Source: Flavobacterium sp. UBA6195 | GTDB lineage: Bacteria; Bacteroidota; Bacteroidia; Flavobacteriales; Flavobacteriaceae | NCBI RefSeq assembly: GCF_002422095.1 | Contig: NZ_DITB01000057.1 | Location: 1 to 25,925 of the forward strand | DNA: 25,925 nt | Direction: 5' to 3' | Shown here: piece after piece, positions 8,824 to 17,138 of the stretch | Numbering within the stretch: position 1 is the first letter of the stretch | Layout of the letters: each line of letters starts with the position of its first letter | Made by a program: the position numbers and the translations under genes | Notes under the pieces: model-generated | What the model was told of the DNA's origin: nothing | Database searches by the model: none | The model's input: the letters and a program-made list of their open reading frames with translations, nothing else

Positions 8824-10098
8824 ATGAAAAAAATATACAACCCACAATCGGAATCTTGGTCAGAAATTTGCAAAAGACCAACCCAAACTTTCTCAGACGT
8901 AGAAGAAACGGTAAAGCAAATCTTCAAAGAAGTACAACAAAAAGGTGACAAAGCGATTGCAAAATATGCTTCCTTCTTTGATGGCGTTACTTTAGAAAAT
9001 ATCCAAGTCACACAAGAAGAAATTGAAATTGCTAAAAATGAAGTTTCACAGGAACTAAAAGAAGCCATTCAATTAGCCAAATCAAATATCGAACAATTTC
9101 ACGAAGCTCAAAAAACAGATAAAATTGTAGTTGAAACTACTATTGGAGTGACTTGTTGGCAAGAAAAACGTCCGATTCAAAAAGTGGGTTTATACATTCC
9201 AGGCGGAACTGCTCCTTTATTTTCAACGGTTTTAATGTTGGCAGTTCCAGCAAAATTAGCAGGTTGTCAAGAAATTGTATTGTGTTCGCCATCGGATAAA
9301 AATGGAAAAATTAATGCCGCAATTCTATACGCAGCCGATTTGTGTGGTGTAACTAAAATCTACAAAGTAGGTGGAATTCAAGCCATTGCTGGAATGACAT
9401 TCGGAACAGAAACCATTCCGCAAGTCTATAAAATTTTCGGACCTGGAAATCAATTTGTAACGATTGCAAAACAATTTGCTTCTCAAAATGGAGTTGCAAT
9501 TGATATGCCAGCAGGCCCAAGTGAATTATTAGTTTACGCTGATGAAACGGCAATTCCAAGTTTCGTAGCTTCCGATTTATTAAGTCAAGCCGAACATGGA
9601 AAAGACAGCCAAGTAATTTTGGTTACTACCAATAAAAACATTTTAAACGATGTGGAAGAAGAAATTTATAAACAATTGAAAGAACTTCCAAGACAAGAAA
9701 TCGCTCAAGTGGCTATTAATAATTCCAAATTAATCTTCGTTGAAACTGAAAAAACGGCTTTATCGCTAATTAATGAATATGGTCCAGAGCATTTTATCTT
9801 ATGTTCTAAGAATGAAGATTATTTCGTTGATGGCATTCAAAATGCAGGTTCGATTTTTATTGGAAATTATACTCCAGAAAGCGCTGGCGATTATGCTTCT
9901 GGAACCAATCATACATTACCCACAAACGGATATTCAAAAAGCTACAGTGGTGTAAATTTAGATAGTTTCTTGAAGGCGATGACCTTTCAAAAAATATCAG
10001 ATATTGGAATTCAAAACATCGGAAAAGCAATAGAAACTATGGCAGAGGCCGAAGGTTTACAAGCACACAAAAACGCAGTTACATTAAGATTAAAATAA
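8824..10098 (+). CDS. hisD: Histidinol dehydrogenase
   Basis: This 424-residue zinc enzyme carries out the last two steps, oxidising histidinol to histidine with NAD. Family marks are IPGGTAPLFSTVLM, the GPGNQFVTIAKQ stretch, the conserved AEHGKDSQVILV and the ASGTNHTLPT loop that contributes catalytic and zinc ligands. The length is normal and the start at 8824 follows an A-rich leader. It sits 36 bases after hisG and 5 bases before hisC. The short gap 8788-8823 consists of a GAAAATAG/GAATAG-type repeat with no other signal. Confidence 0.97.
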   Translation: MKKIYNPQSESWSEICKRPTQTFSDVEETVKQIFKEVQQKGDKAIAKYASFFDGVTLENIQVTQEEIEIAKNEVSQELKEAIQLAKSNIEQFHEAQKTDKIVVETTIGVTCWQEKRPIQKVGLYIPGGTAPLFSTVLMLAVPAKLAGCQEIVLCSPSDKNGKINAAILYAADLCGVTKIYKVGGIQAIAGMTFGTETIPQVYKIFGPGNQFVTIAKQFASQNGVAIDMPAGPSELLVYADETAIPSFVASDLLSQAEHGKDSQVILVTTNKNILNDVEEEIYKQLKELPRQEIAQVAINNSKLIFVETEKTALSLINEYGPEHFILCSKNEDYFVDGIQNAGSIFIGNYTPESAGDYASGTNHTLPTNGYSKSYSGVNLDSFLKAMTFQKISDIGIQNIGKAIETMAEAEGLQAHKNAVTLRLK

Positions 10099-10103
10099 AA
10101 GCT

Positions 10104-11165
10104 ATGAATTTAGAAAACTTAATCCGAGAGAACGTAAAAAAAATGAGTCCATATTCTTCAGCACGTGATGAATTTGAACAGTTTACAAAGCCAATGGTCT
10201 ATTTAGATGCTAATGAAAATCCGTTTACTAACGGCATGAATCGTTATCCAGATCCACAACAAAAAGAGCTAAAAGCCATTATTGGGGATAAAAATAATGT
10301 TTCAAAAGAAAATATTCTTTTAGGAAACGGAAGTGATGAAGTTTTAGATTTGATTTTCAGAGCTTTCTGTGAACCGAATCGCGATAATATCATAACATTG
10401 CCACCAACCTATGGAATGTATGGAGTTTTAGCCAATATCAATGCTATTGAAAATCGTGAAGTGTTACTAAATGAGGAATTTCAACCGAATGTAGAAGCCA
10501 TTATAAATGCTGTGGATAACAATACGAAAATCATCTTTTTGTGTTCACCAAATAACCCAACAGGAAATTCTTTTACAGATTCATCCGTAATTAAAATTCT
10601 CAATCAATTCAAAGGATTAGTGGTAATTGATGAAGCGTATATTGATTTTTCAAAAGATGAAAGTTGGTTAAGTGTTTTGAAAGATTTTCCTAATTTGATT
10701 ATCACCCAAACTTTATCAAAAGCGTATGCAATGGCAGGATTACGAATCGGAATTTTGTATGCATCTAGAGAAATTATTGCAGTTTTGAATAAAATTAAGC
10801 CACCTTACAACATTAACGGTTTGTCTCAAGAAACTGCTGTCAAAAAATTGTTGCAAAGTACGATGCCAACGCAAGTTAGAAAAATATTGGTGGAACGAAA
10901 TAAACTCATCGAAGCACTTTCAAAATGCGAATTTGTTGAGAAAATATATCCTTCGGACGCCAATTTTATCTTAATTAAAGTGGATGATGCGAATTTTAGA
11001 TACCAACAATTTATCGAAAAAGGAGTAGTGGTTCGCAACAGAAGCAATCAACCTTTATGCGAAAATTGCTTGCGAATTAGTATTGGAACTAAAGAAGAAA
11101 CTGAACAAATTATTGAATTATTAAAAACATTCAACAATGCCGAAAAGAGTATTATTTATAGATAG
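10104..11165 (+). CDS. hisC: Histidinol-phosphate aminotransferase
   Basis: A 353-residue fold-type I PLP enzyme that converts imidazole acetol phosphate to histidinol phosphate using glutamate. Seen directly are the N-terminal YLDANENPF motif, CSPNNPTGN, VVIDEAYIDF and the PLP lysine motif TLSKAYAMAGLRIG (Lys206). The C-terminus carries the substrate-binding Arg in LRISIGT. The gene overlaps the next one by 29 bases, which suggests translational coupling to hisB. Confidence 0.96.
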   Translation: MNLENLIRENVKKMSPYSSARDEFEQFTKPMVYLDANENPFTNGMNRYPDPQQKELKAIIGDKNNVSKENILLGNGSDEVLDLIFRAFCEPNRDNIITLPPTYGMYGVLANINAIENREVLLNEEFQPNVEAIINAVDNNTKIIFLCSPNNPTGNSFTDSSVIKILNQFKGLVVIDEAYIDFSKDESWLSVLKDFPNLIITQTLSKAYAMAGLRIGILYASREIIAVLNKIKPPYNINGLSQETAVKKLLQSTMPTQVRKILVERNKLIEALSKCEFVEKIYPSDANFILIKVDDANFRYQQFIEKGVVVRNRSNQPLCENCLRISIGTKEETEQIIELLKTFNNAEKSIIYR

Positions 11166-12276
11166 AGATGGAACTTTGGTTTTAGAGCCAGAAAATTATC
11201 AATTAGACAGTTTAACTAAATTAGAATTCTATCCAAAAGTATTTCAATTTTTGAGTAAAATCGCTAAAGAATTGGATTTTGAATTGGCAATGGTAACCAA
11301 TCAAGATGGTTTAGGAACCTTAAGTTTTCCTGAAGAAACTTTTTGGCCAACCCAAAATTTCATCCTGAAAGCATTTGAAAATGAAGGCATAACATTTGAC
11401 GAAATTTTTATCGACAGAAGTTTTCCTGAAGACAATGCTCCAACCAGAAAACCTAGAACGGGAATGTTAACCAAGTATTTGAACAATCCGGAATACGATT
11501 TGGAGAATTCATTCATAATTGGCGATAGAATTACCGATGTGGAATTGGCTAAAAACTTAGGTTCTAAAGCAATTTTTATCAAAAACGAAGAGAATTTGGG
11601 CGGAAACGAAATCGCAACGTCATTGGAAGAACTCCAAAATGTAATCGCTTTACAAACAACCGATTGGCAAAAGATCTACGAGTTTTTCAAATTGGATGAA
11701 AGAACAGCTTCTATCAAAAGATCCACAAATGAAACCGATATCGCTATCACTTTAAATTTAGACGGAACAGGAAAAAGTAACATCAACACCGGAATTTCCT
11801 TTTTCGATCACATGTTGGACCAAATTGCGCGTCACGGACAAATGGACTTAGATATTCAAGTCAAAGGCGATTTAGAAGTTGATGAACACCACACAATTGA
11901 AGATGCAGCGATTGCATTAGGCGAAGTTTTTGCAAAAGCTTTAGGTAATAAATTAGGCATCGAGCGTTACGGATTTTGTTTACCAATGGACGATTGTTTA
12001 GTGCAAGTAGCCATTGATTTCGGAGGAAGAAATTGGCTAGTTTGGGAAGCAGAATTTAAACGTGAAATGATTGGTCAAATGCCAACCGAAATGTTTTTTC
12101 ACTTTTTCAAATCGTTCACAGATGGTGCAAAAGCGAATTTAAACATCAAGGCAGAAGGAACAAACGAACACCACAAAATTGAAGCGATTTTCAAAGCCTT
12201 CGCAAAAGCAATTAAAGTGGCTGTGAAAAGAGATACAGAGAAAATGATTTTACCCTCAACTAAAGGAATGTTGTAA
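11137..12276 (+). CDS. hisB: Bifunctional histidinol phosphatase / IGP dehydratase
   Basis: A 379-residue fusion. Residues 1 to about 170 are a HAD-type phosphatase with the nucleophile motif DRDGT (Asp9 and Asp11), removing phosphate from histidinol phosphate. Residues about 190-379 are imidazoleglycerol-phosphate dehydratase, with the metal-binding His clusters FFDHMLDQIARHG, DEHHTIEDAA and EGTNEHHKIEA. It thus covers steps six and eight of the pathway. The start (MPKRVLFIDRDG) lies inside the end of hisC. The 77-base gap after it holds a palindromic repeat. Confidence 0.97.
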   Translation: MPKRVLFIDRDGTLVLEPENYQLDSLTKLEFYPKVFQFLSKIAKELDFELAMVTNQDGLGTLSFPEETFWPTQNFILKAFENEGITFDEIFIDRSFPEDNAPTRKPRTGMLTKYLNNPEYDLENSFIIGDRITDVELAKNLGSKAIFIKNEENLGGNEIATSLEELQNVIALQTTDWQKIYEFFKLDERTASIKRSTNETDIAITLNLDGTGKSNINTGISFFDHMLDQIARHGQMDLDIQVKGDLEVDEHHTIEDAAIALGEVFAKALGNKLGIERYGFCLPMDDCLVQVAIDFGGRNWLVWEAEFKREMIGQMPTEMFFHFFKSFTDGAKANLNIKAEGTNEHHKIEAIFKAFAKAIKVAVKRDTEKMILPSTKGML

Positions 12277-12281
12277 AATAA

Positions 12282-12340
12282 GCCACAGATTACACAGATT
12301 AACACGGATTACAAATCCTTAAAATCCTTTAATCCGTGGC
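12282..12340 (+). repeat. Inverted repeat between hisB and hisH
   Basis: GCCACAGATTA at 12282-12292 is matched by TAATCCGTGGC at 12330-12340 (10 of 11 pairs). The left half is itself a tandem of about 9-10 bases (CACAGATTA, CACAGATTAA, CACGGATTA). It would form a hairpin in the operon mRNA. It has no T tract and is not a terminator. Similar dispersed intergenic repeats are common in Flavobacteria from memory. Confidence 0.75.
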
Positions 12341-12353
12341 AAAAAATAAAAAT

Positions 12354-12935
12354 ATGAAAATAGCAATAATAGATTATGGAGCTGGAAATGTTCAAAGTGT
12401 TTTATTCGCTTTAGAACGACTTGGCTTTGAAGGAATTGTAACGAATGATTGGAATACTATAAAGACAGCTGATAAAGTGATTTTTCCTGGTGTAGGCGAG
12501 GCGAGTAGCGCTATGAAAATGTTGGTTGATAGTGGATTACAAGTATTGATTCCAACCCTTAAACAACCGGTTTTAGGAATTTGTTTGGGGATGCAATTGA
12601 TGTGTAAAAATTCAGAAGAAGGCAATACCATCGGATTAGGAATTTTTGATGTCAACGTCGTAAAGTTTTCAAATCAAGTAAAAGTCCCACAAATGGGTTG
12701 GAATACGATTTACAATTTGAAATCGCCATTATTCTCAGAAATTAAAGAAAACGAATTTATGTATTTGGTTCATAGTTTTTACGCGCCATTAGCTGAAAAC
12801 ACAATTGCTACCACGAATTATGAGCATGAATACAGCACCGCTTTACAGCGTGATAACTTCTTCGGAGTACAATTTCACCCTGAGAAAAGTGGAACCTTTG
12901 GAGAACAAATTTTGAAAAACTTTTTAAACCTTTAA
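12354..12935 (+). CDS. hisH: Imidazole glycerol phosphate synthase, glutaminase subunit
   Basis: This 193-residue class I glutamine amidotransferase supplies ammonia to HisF. The triad is visible: Cys77 in GICLGMQL, and His and Glu in GVQFHPEKSG. The N-terminus MKIAIIDYGAGNVQSV is typical, so I take the ATG at 12354; a GTG at 12336 would add residues encoded by the repeat. Its partner hisF lies two genes downstream. Confidence 0.96.
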   Translation: MKIAIIDYGAGNVQSVLFALERLGFEGIVTNDWNTIKTADKVIFPGVGEASSAMKMLVDSGLQVLIPTLKQPVLGICLGMQLMCKNSEEGNTIGLGIFDVNVVKFSNQVKVPQMGWNTIYNLKSPLFSEIKENEFMYLVHSFYAPLAENTIATTNYEHEYSTALQRDNFFGVQFHPEKSGTFGEQILKNFLNL

Positions 12936-12946
12936 TTCTTAAAATA

Positions 12947-13011
12947 GGAACACAGATTTAAGAAATGAGAAAAATTTTAATAATTTCTTCAATTTTAACA
13001 ATCTGCGTTCC
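12947..13011 (+). repeat. Inverted repeat between hisH and hisA
   Basis: GGAACACAGATT (12947-12958) and AATCTGCGTTCC (13000-13011) are complementary at 11 of 12 positions. An inner pair, AGAAAT and ATTTCT, extends the stem. It fills nearly the whole gap between the two genes and resembles the hisB-hisH repeat in its CAGATT core. Confidence 0.75.
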
Positions 13012-13026
13012 AAAAAAAAATGTAAA

Positions 13027-13749
13027 ATGAGAATAATCCCAGCCATAGACATTATCGATGGAAAATGCGTCCGACTTTCCAAAGGCGATTACGACACAAA
13101 GAAAATATACAACGAAAATCCGCTTGAAGTAGCCAAATCCTTTGAAGCGTATGGAATTCAGTATTTGCATTTGGTTGATTTAGATGGAGCCAAATCAAGC
13201 CGAATTGTGAACTATAAAGTTTTGGAACAAATTGCTTTGAAAACGAGTTTAAAAATCGATTTTGGTGGTGGTATAAAATCTGATGTCGATTTGAAAATTG
13301 CTTTTGAAAGTGGCGCCAATCAAATTACAGGTGGAAGTATAGCCATCAAACAACCAGAAGTTTTCAAAAATTGGATACAGCAATATGGAGCAGATAAAAT
13401 TATTTTGGGCGCCGATGCTATGAAGGAAAAAGTAGCTATTTCAGGTTGGTTGGAAGAATCAAATGAAGAAGTAATTCCGTTTATTCAAAATTATCAGAAA
13501 GAAGGAATTCAATACGTAATTTGCACTGAAATTTCAAAAGACGGCATGCTCGAAGGTCCAAGTTTTGAATTATATAAAAGAATTTTGGAACAAACCAAAG
13601 ATGTAAAACTCATCGCTTCAGGAGGAATTTCTACATTCAATGAATTACCCAATTTAGCCGAATTAGGTTGCGAAGGCACAATCATCGGAAAAGCCATTTA
13701 CGAAGGTAGAATAACTTTAAAACAATTGGAGAACTACATTTTGTCTTAA
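13027..13749 (+). CDS. hisA: Phosphoribosylformimino-AICAR-phosphate isomerase
   Basis: A 240-residue (beta/alpha)8-barrel that isomerises ProFAR to PRFAR. The N-terminus MRIIPAIDIIDGKCVRL places the catalytic Asp8, and the second-half Asp is in LGADAM. Phosphate-binding glycine loops DFGGGIKS and ASGGIST are both present. The length is standard, and it lies 27 bases before its paralogue hisF. Confidence 0.97.
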   Translation: MRIIPAIDIIDGKCVRLSKGDYDTKKIYNENPLEVAKSFEAYGIQYLHLVDLDGAKSSRIVNYKVLEQIALKTSLKIDFGGGIKSDVDLKIAFESGANQITGGSIAIKQPEVFKNWIQQYGADKIILGADAMKEKVAISGWLEESNEEVIPFIQNYQKEGIQYVICTEISKDGMLEGPSFELYKRILEQTKDVKLIASGGISTFNELPNLAELGCEGTIIGKAIYEGRITLKQLENYILS

Positions 13750-13776
13750 TTCTTAATACTCAAATCTTAATATTAT

Positions 13777-14532
13777 ATGCTCACAAAAAGAATCATTCCC
13801 TGCTTAGACATCAAAAACGGTCGAACCGTAAAAGGTGTCAACTTTGTGGATTTAAAAGATGCAGGTGATCCAGTGGAATTGGCAAAAAAATACGCTGAAA
13901 CAGGTGCTGACGAACTTGTTTTTCTAGACATCTCCGCAACAGAAGAACGTCGTGCTACTTTAATCGATTTGGTTCGAAAAGTGGCTACTGCAATTAATAT
14001 TCCGTTTACTGTTGGTGGTGGTATTTCTTCCGTTGCGGATGTAGATGTTTTGCTGCGCAATGGCGCGGATAAAATTTCGATTAACTCATCAGCAGTTAAG
14101 AACCCAGATTTAATCAATGAAATTGCTGCAAAATATGGAAGTCAATGCGTTGTTGTAGCTATCGATGCGAAAAAAATTTATGGCGATTGGATGGTTCATT
14201 TAGTTGGCGGAAAAGTACCTACGGACTTAAATTTATTCGACTGGGCAAAAGAAGTTGAGCAACGTGGTGCTGGAGAAATTTTATTTACCTCTATGAATAA
14301 CGACGGAACCAAAAACGGTTTTGCTAATGATGCTTTAGCCAAATTATCTGAAATCGTAAACATTCCCATCATCGCTTCTGGTGGTGCGGGAACTAGGGAA
14401 CATTTCGCAGAAACATTCATCAACGGAAAAGCCGATGCCGCATTAGCAGCTAGTGTTTTTCACTATCAAGAAATCGAAATCCCTGAATTGAAACAGTTTT
14501 TAAAAAATCAAAATATCTCGATAAGATTATAA
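13777..14532 (+). CDS. hisF: Imidazole glycerol phosphate synthase, cyclase subunit
   Basis: A 251-residue barrel that, with HisH, makes imidazole glycerol phosphate and AICAR. The catalytic Asp11 lies in RIIPCLDIKNGRTVKGVNF and the second Asp in VVAIDAK. The phosphate loops FTVGGGISS and IIASGGAGT are intact. The start used, at 13777, gives the family N-terminus exactly. A 161-base gap with a long palindrome separates it from hisIE. Confidence 0.97.
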   Translation: MLTKRIIPCLDIKNGRTVKGVNFVDLKDAGDPVELAKKYAETGADELVFLDISATEERRATLIDLVRKVATAINIPFTVGGGISSVADVDVLLRNGADKISINSSAVKNPDLINEIAAKYGSQCVVVAIDAKKIYGDWMVHLVGGKVPTDLNLFDWAKEVEQRGAGEILFTSMNNDGTKNGFANDALAKLSEIVNIPIIASGGAGTREHFAETFINGKADAALAASVFHYQEIEIPELKQFLKNQNISIRL

Positions 14533-14548
14533 TAAGAATAAAGATCAA

Positions 14549-14676
14549 ACCACATAGAAACATAGAAAATCGTTTTTGAGAGTTAATTATAGCATTGCAT
14601 TAAAACATAGCTATGAAACCTCTGAAAAGTACAACGACTAACAATTTTAAATATAAAAGCTATGTTTCTATGTGGT
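14549..14676 (+). repeat. Long inverted repeat between hisF and hisIE
   Basis: ACCACATAGAAACATAG (14549-14565) has a perfect 17-base inverted partner at 14660-14676, with about 94 bases between. The inner part repeats the ACATAGCTATG theme near 14605-14615. The arms would form a strong stem in the mRNA without a terminator T tract. Confidence 0.85.
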
Positions 14677-14693
14677 CAAAAAAATAACTAAAC

Positions 14694-15293
14694 ATGAAAA
14701 TAAATTTTAATAAAACCCCAGACAACCTAATCCCAGCCATCATTCAAGATAACGAAACTAAAAATGTTTTAATGTTAGGCTACATGAATCAAGAAGCTTT
14801 AGACCAAACATTAGCAACAAAAAAAGTAACTTTTTTCAGTCGAACTAAAAACCGATTGTGGACAAAAGGTGAGGAGAGTGGCAACTTCTTAGAACTAATT
14901 TCCATCAAAGAAGATTGCGATAACGATACACTTTTAGTAAAAGTAAAACCTGCTGGTGCAACTTGTCACACAGGTTTAGATACGTGTTGGCAAGAAGCTA
15001 ATAATCAAGAATTTGGTTTTTTATCGAAATTAGAGAATACTATTGCAAAACGTAAAGAAAATGCCGATGCTGAAAAGAGTTATGTAGCCTCATTATTCGC
15101 AAAAGGCATTAATAAAATAGCACAAAAAGTAGGAGAAGAAGCCGTTGAAGTGGTAATTGAAGCCAAAGACAACAATAATGATTTGTTCTTATCCGAAAGT
15201 GCCGATTTATTCTTTCACTATTTGATTTTATTGCAAGCGAAAGGTTTTCAATTAAATGATGTTGTGGAGGTTTTGAAAAATAGAGAAAAGTAA
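14694..15293 (+). CDS. hisIE: Bifunctional PRA-CH / PRA-PH (steps 2 and 3)
   Basis: A 199-residue fusion. The N-terminal half (about 1-110) is phosphoribosyl-AMP cyclohydrolase, with FFSRTKNRLWTKGEESGN and the zinc-binding ATCHTGLDTCW. The C-terminal half (about 110-199) is phosphoribosyl-ATP pyrophosphatase, with the EEAVEVVIEAKD helix and ESADLFFHYLILL. It closes the pathway: with the genes upstream, every step from PRPP to histidine is encoded here. Confidence 0.97.
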   Translation: MKINFNKTPDNLIPAIIQDNETKNVLMLGYMNQEALDQTLATKKVTFFSRTKNRLWTKGEESGNFLELISIKEDCDNDTLLVKVKPAGATCHTGLDTCWQEANNQEFGFLSKLENTIAKRKENADAEKSYVASLFAKGINKIAQKVGEEAVEVVIEAKDNNNDLFLSESADLFFHYLILLQAKGFQLNDVVEVLKNREK

Positions 15294-15370
15294 TACCATT
15301 ATTAATAAAAGAATTAATTGAAATTTATTTTTATAAATGTATTTCCTTACCTTTAAAATAAAAATTCAAG

Positions 15371-15760
15371 ATGCGATTTCACACCAGAAAATGGGTAAAA
15401 CCCGAAGATTTGAATGCCAACGGAACCTTATTTGGTGGTAAAATGTTGGCATGGATTGACGAAGAAGCTGCTTTGTATTCGATTGTTCAATTAGAAAATT
15501 CACGTGTAGTAACCAAATACATGAGTGAAATAAATTTTATGAACTCGGCCAAACAAGGTGATATTGTTGAAATTGGAATTGATGTGGTTAAATTTGGAAA
15601 AACTTCTTTAGTTTTAAAAAGTGAAGTTCGAAATATGATGACTAGAGAAACCATTATCTCTATTGATAATATTACGATGGTAAACTTAGGCGAAGATGGA
15701 AAACCAAAACCACATGGTAAAACTCAAATAGAATTTATTGAAGACCGTTTGAAAAAATAA
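15371..15760 (+). CDS. Acyl-CoA thioesterase, hotdog fold (YciA/BACH type)
   Basis: A 129-residue single hotdog domain with the family motif NGTLFGGKMLAWIDEEAA, where the conserved Asp in WIDE is the probable catalytic residue, and a second conserved stretch VVTKYMSEINFMNSAKQGD. It hydrolyses acyl-CoA thioesters in the cytosol; the chain length it prefers cannot be read. It lies 77 bases after hisIE, behind its own weak promoter-like sequence (TTG at 15318-15320, TATTTCCT 19 bases later), and is probably a separate unit. Confidence 0.88.
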   Translation: MRFHTRKWVKPEDLNANGTLFGGKMLAWIDEEAALYSIVQLENSRVVTKYMSEINFMNSAKQGDIVEIGIDVVKFGKTSLVLKSEVRNMMTRETIISIDNITMVNLGEDGKPKPHGKTQIEFIEDRLKK

Positions 15761-15769
15761 TTGTTATTG

Positions 15770-15910
15770 AAACACATAGGCACATAGAAAATTAAAAATA
15801 TTGTACCTTAGAGTTAGTTTTAAGCATTTTATTTACACATAGAACTTTATTTTCTATGTCAAGTAACACGTCTAAAGACAAAACTATGAAAACTATATAT
15901 CTATGTGTTT
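15770..15910 (+). repeat. Inverted repeat between thioesterase and DUF2461 genes
   Basis: AAACACATAG (15770-15779) is perfectly complementary to CTATGTGTTT (15901-15910). The inner sequence repeats CACATAG and CTATG several times. It is the same CACATAG family as the repeat between hisF and hisIE and fills the intergenic gap up to 14 bases before the next start codon. Confidence 0.75.
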
Positions 15911-15923
15911 AAAAATTAAAAAT

Positions 15924-16592
15924 ATGCTACAAAAATCAACTTTAGAATTTCTAACAAAACTTAAAGAAAACAACGACCGCGATTGGTTTGCGGCAAATAA
16001 AAAAGCCTTTGAAACCGAACAAAAGTTAGCCAAGACGTTTTTTACATCGGTAGGTGAGCAGTTGGGAAAAATGGATAGTATTGAGCGTATTCAGATTTTT
16101 AGAATTTATCGCGATGTGCGTTTTTCGAAGGATAAATCACCTTATAAAAATCATTTCAGTGTTGGGTTCACCCGAACAAAACCAATGCTTCGTGGCGGTT
16201 ACTATTTGCATATTGAGCCTGGAGGAAGTTTTGTAGGTGGCGGCTTTTGGGAACCTAATGCAGTTGATTTGCATCGCATTCGTAAAGAATTTGAAATGGA
16301 TGATGAAGAAATCAGAACGATTGTTGCTGATGAAAAGTTCAAAAAATTCTTTGGCGAACTAAAAGGCGAGGAGTTAAAAACTGCCCCAAAAGGTTTCGAT
16401 AAAACGCATCCTGCCATTGATTTAATTCGTAAAAAACAATATTTACTAACTCGTAGATTTTCGGACAAAGAGGTTTTGGCTCCTAATTTTCAAGAAGAAG
16501 TTTTAGCGACTTTTCAAGTTATGCGACCATTCTTCGATTATATGAGCGAAGTATTGAGCACGGATTTGAATGGAGAATCTTTATATAATTAG
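15924..16592 (+). CDS. DUF2461 family protein
   Basis: A 222-residue protein with the family signature LEFLTKLKENNDRDWFAANK at the N-terminus, then FRIYRDVRFSKDKSPYKNHF and GGGFWEPNAVDLHRIRKE. These match the conserved DUF2461 (TIGR02453) family, whose function is unknown. I choose the ATG at 15924; an upstream ATG at 15903 lies inside the inverted repeat and would add seven unrelated residues. No signal peptide or membrane segment is seen, so it is likely cytosolic. Confidence 0.88.
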   Translation: MLQKSTLEFLTKLKENNDRDWFAANKKAFETEQKLAKTFFTSVGEQLGKMDSIERIQIFRIYRDVRFSKDKSPYKNHFSVGFTRTKPMLRGGYYLHIEPGGSFVGGGFWEPNAVDLHRIRKEFEMDDEEIRTIVADEKFKKFFGELKGEELKTAPKGFDKTHPAIDLIRKKQYLLTRRFSDKEVLAPNFQEEVLATFQVMRPFFDYMSEVLSTDLNGESLYN

Positions 16593-16665
16593 CCAATTTT
16601 TGAATGTGCCGATGTGTCAATTATTTTCTTTCCATTGGCACATTGACTAATTGTCTCATTGCCAA
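16590..16665. repeat. Intergenic inverted repeat between convergent genes
   Basis: AATGTGCC (16603-16610) pairs with GGCACATT (16637-16644), with further similar copies (ATGTGTCAATTA, GACTAATTG, TCATTGCCAA) around them. The block fills the gap between the DUF2461 gene and the oppositely oriented next gene and may serve as a weak two-way terminator. Confidence 0.6.
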
Positions 16666-16666
16666 A

Positions 16667-17053
16667 TTAAATTATCTGAATTTGACTTTTTAAACGTTCA
16701 ATCAATAAATTCATCATACGTTTGTTTAAATTGGATGAATTTTGGGTGTATTCTTTGTATTCGGAAACAGTAAACATTCCGAAAACTATTCCTTTTAATG
16801 AATTTCGAAATTTGATATCGCGTTGGATGGCGTTTTCAATAAAATTTTCTTTTTTCTCTGGATAAAGTGTAAAATATACGCCTTTTTGTTTCATGGCGTA
16901 ATTTCTAAAAACTTCAATAAACAATTCATTTTGGAATTTCAAAATAGGTCGCAATGTCTGATTTTGAAACTTTTCTTCAGAACTCGATTGTTCAGTAATA
17001 ATACCTATACTACCACCTCTAATTTCTAAAAGTGATTCGTCTTTCGTTTTCAT
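16667..17053 (-). CDS. Conserved small cytosolic protein of Flavobacteria
   Basis: A 128-residue protein starting MKTKDESLLEIRGGSIGIIT, with a Lys/Glu-rich helical body and the stretch RDIKFRNSLKGIVFGMFT. No signal peptide or membrane span is visible. I recall close relatives in many Flavobacteria that carry an uninformative or doubtful glyoxalase label; no glyoxalase metal motif is visible here. Function unknown. It stands alone, convergent with the gene at 15924. Confidence 0.8.
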   Translation of the reverse strand: MKTKDESLLEIRGGSIGIITEQSSSEEKFQNQTLRPILKFQNELFIEVFRNYAMKQKGVYFTLYPEKKENFIENAIQRDIKFRNSLKGIVFGMFTVSEYKEYTQNSSNLNKRMMNLLIERLKSQIQII

Positions 17054-17082
17054 GATAAAGTGAATTTGTTTGAATTAAAGTT

Positions 17083-17126
17083 AAAAAAAATAACCTCCAA
17101 TTTCTTGAAGGATACTTTAAGTTATT
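17083..17126 (-). terminator. Terminator of the mscS operon
   Basis: Read on the - strand, AATAAC and a following CCT can pair with AGGTTATT across an imperfect loop, and the stem is followed by eight T. It lies 13 bases past the stop codon of the mscS gene. Confidence 0.5.
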
Positions 17127-17138
17127 AAGAATCAGTTG

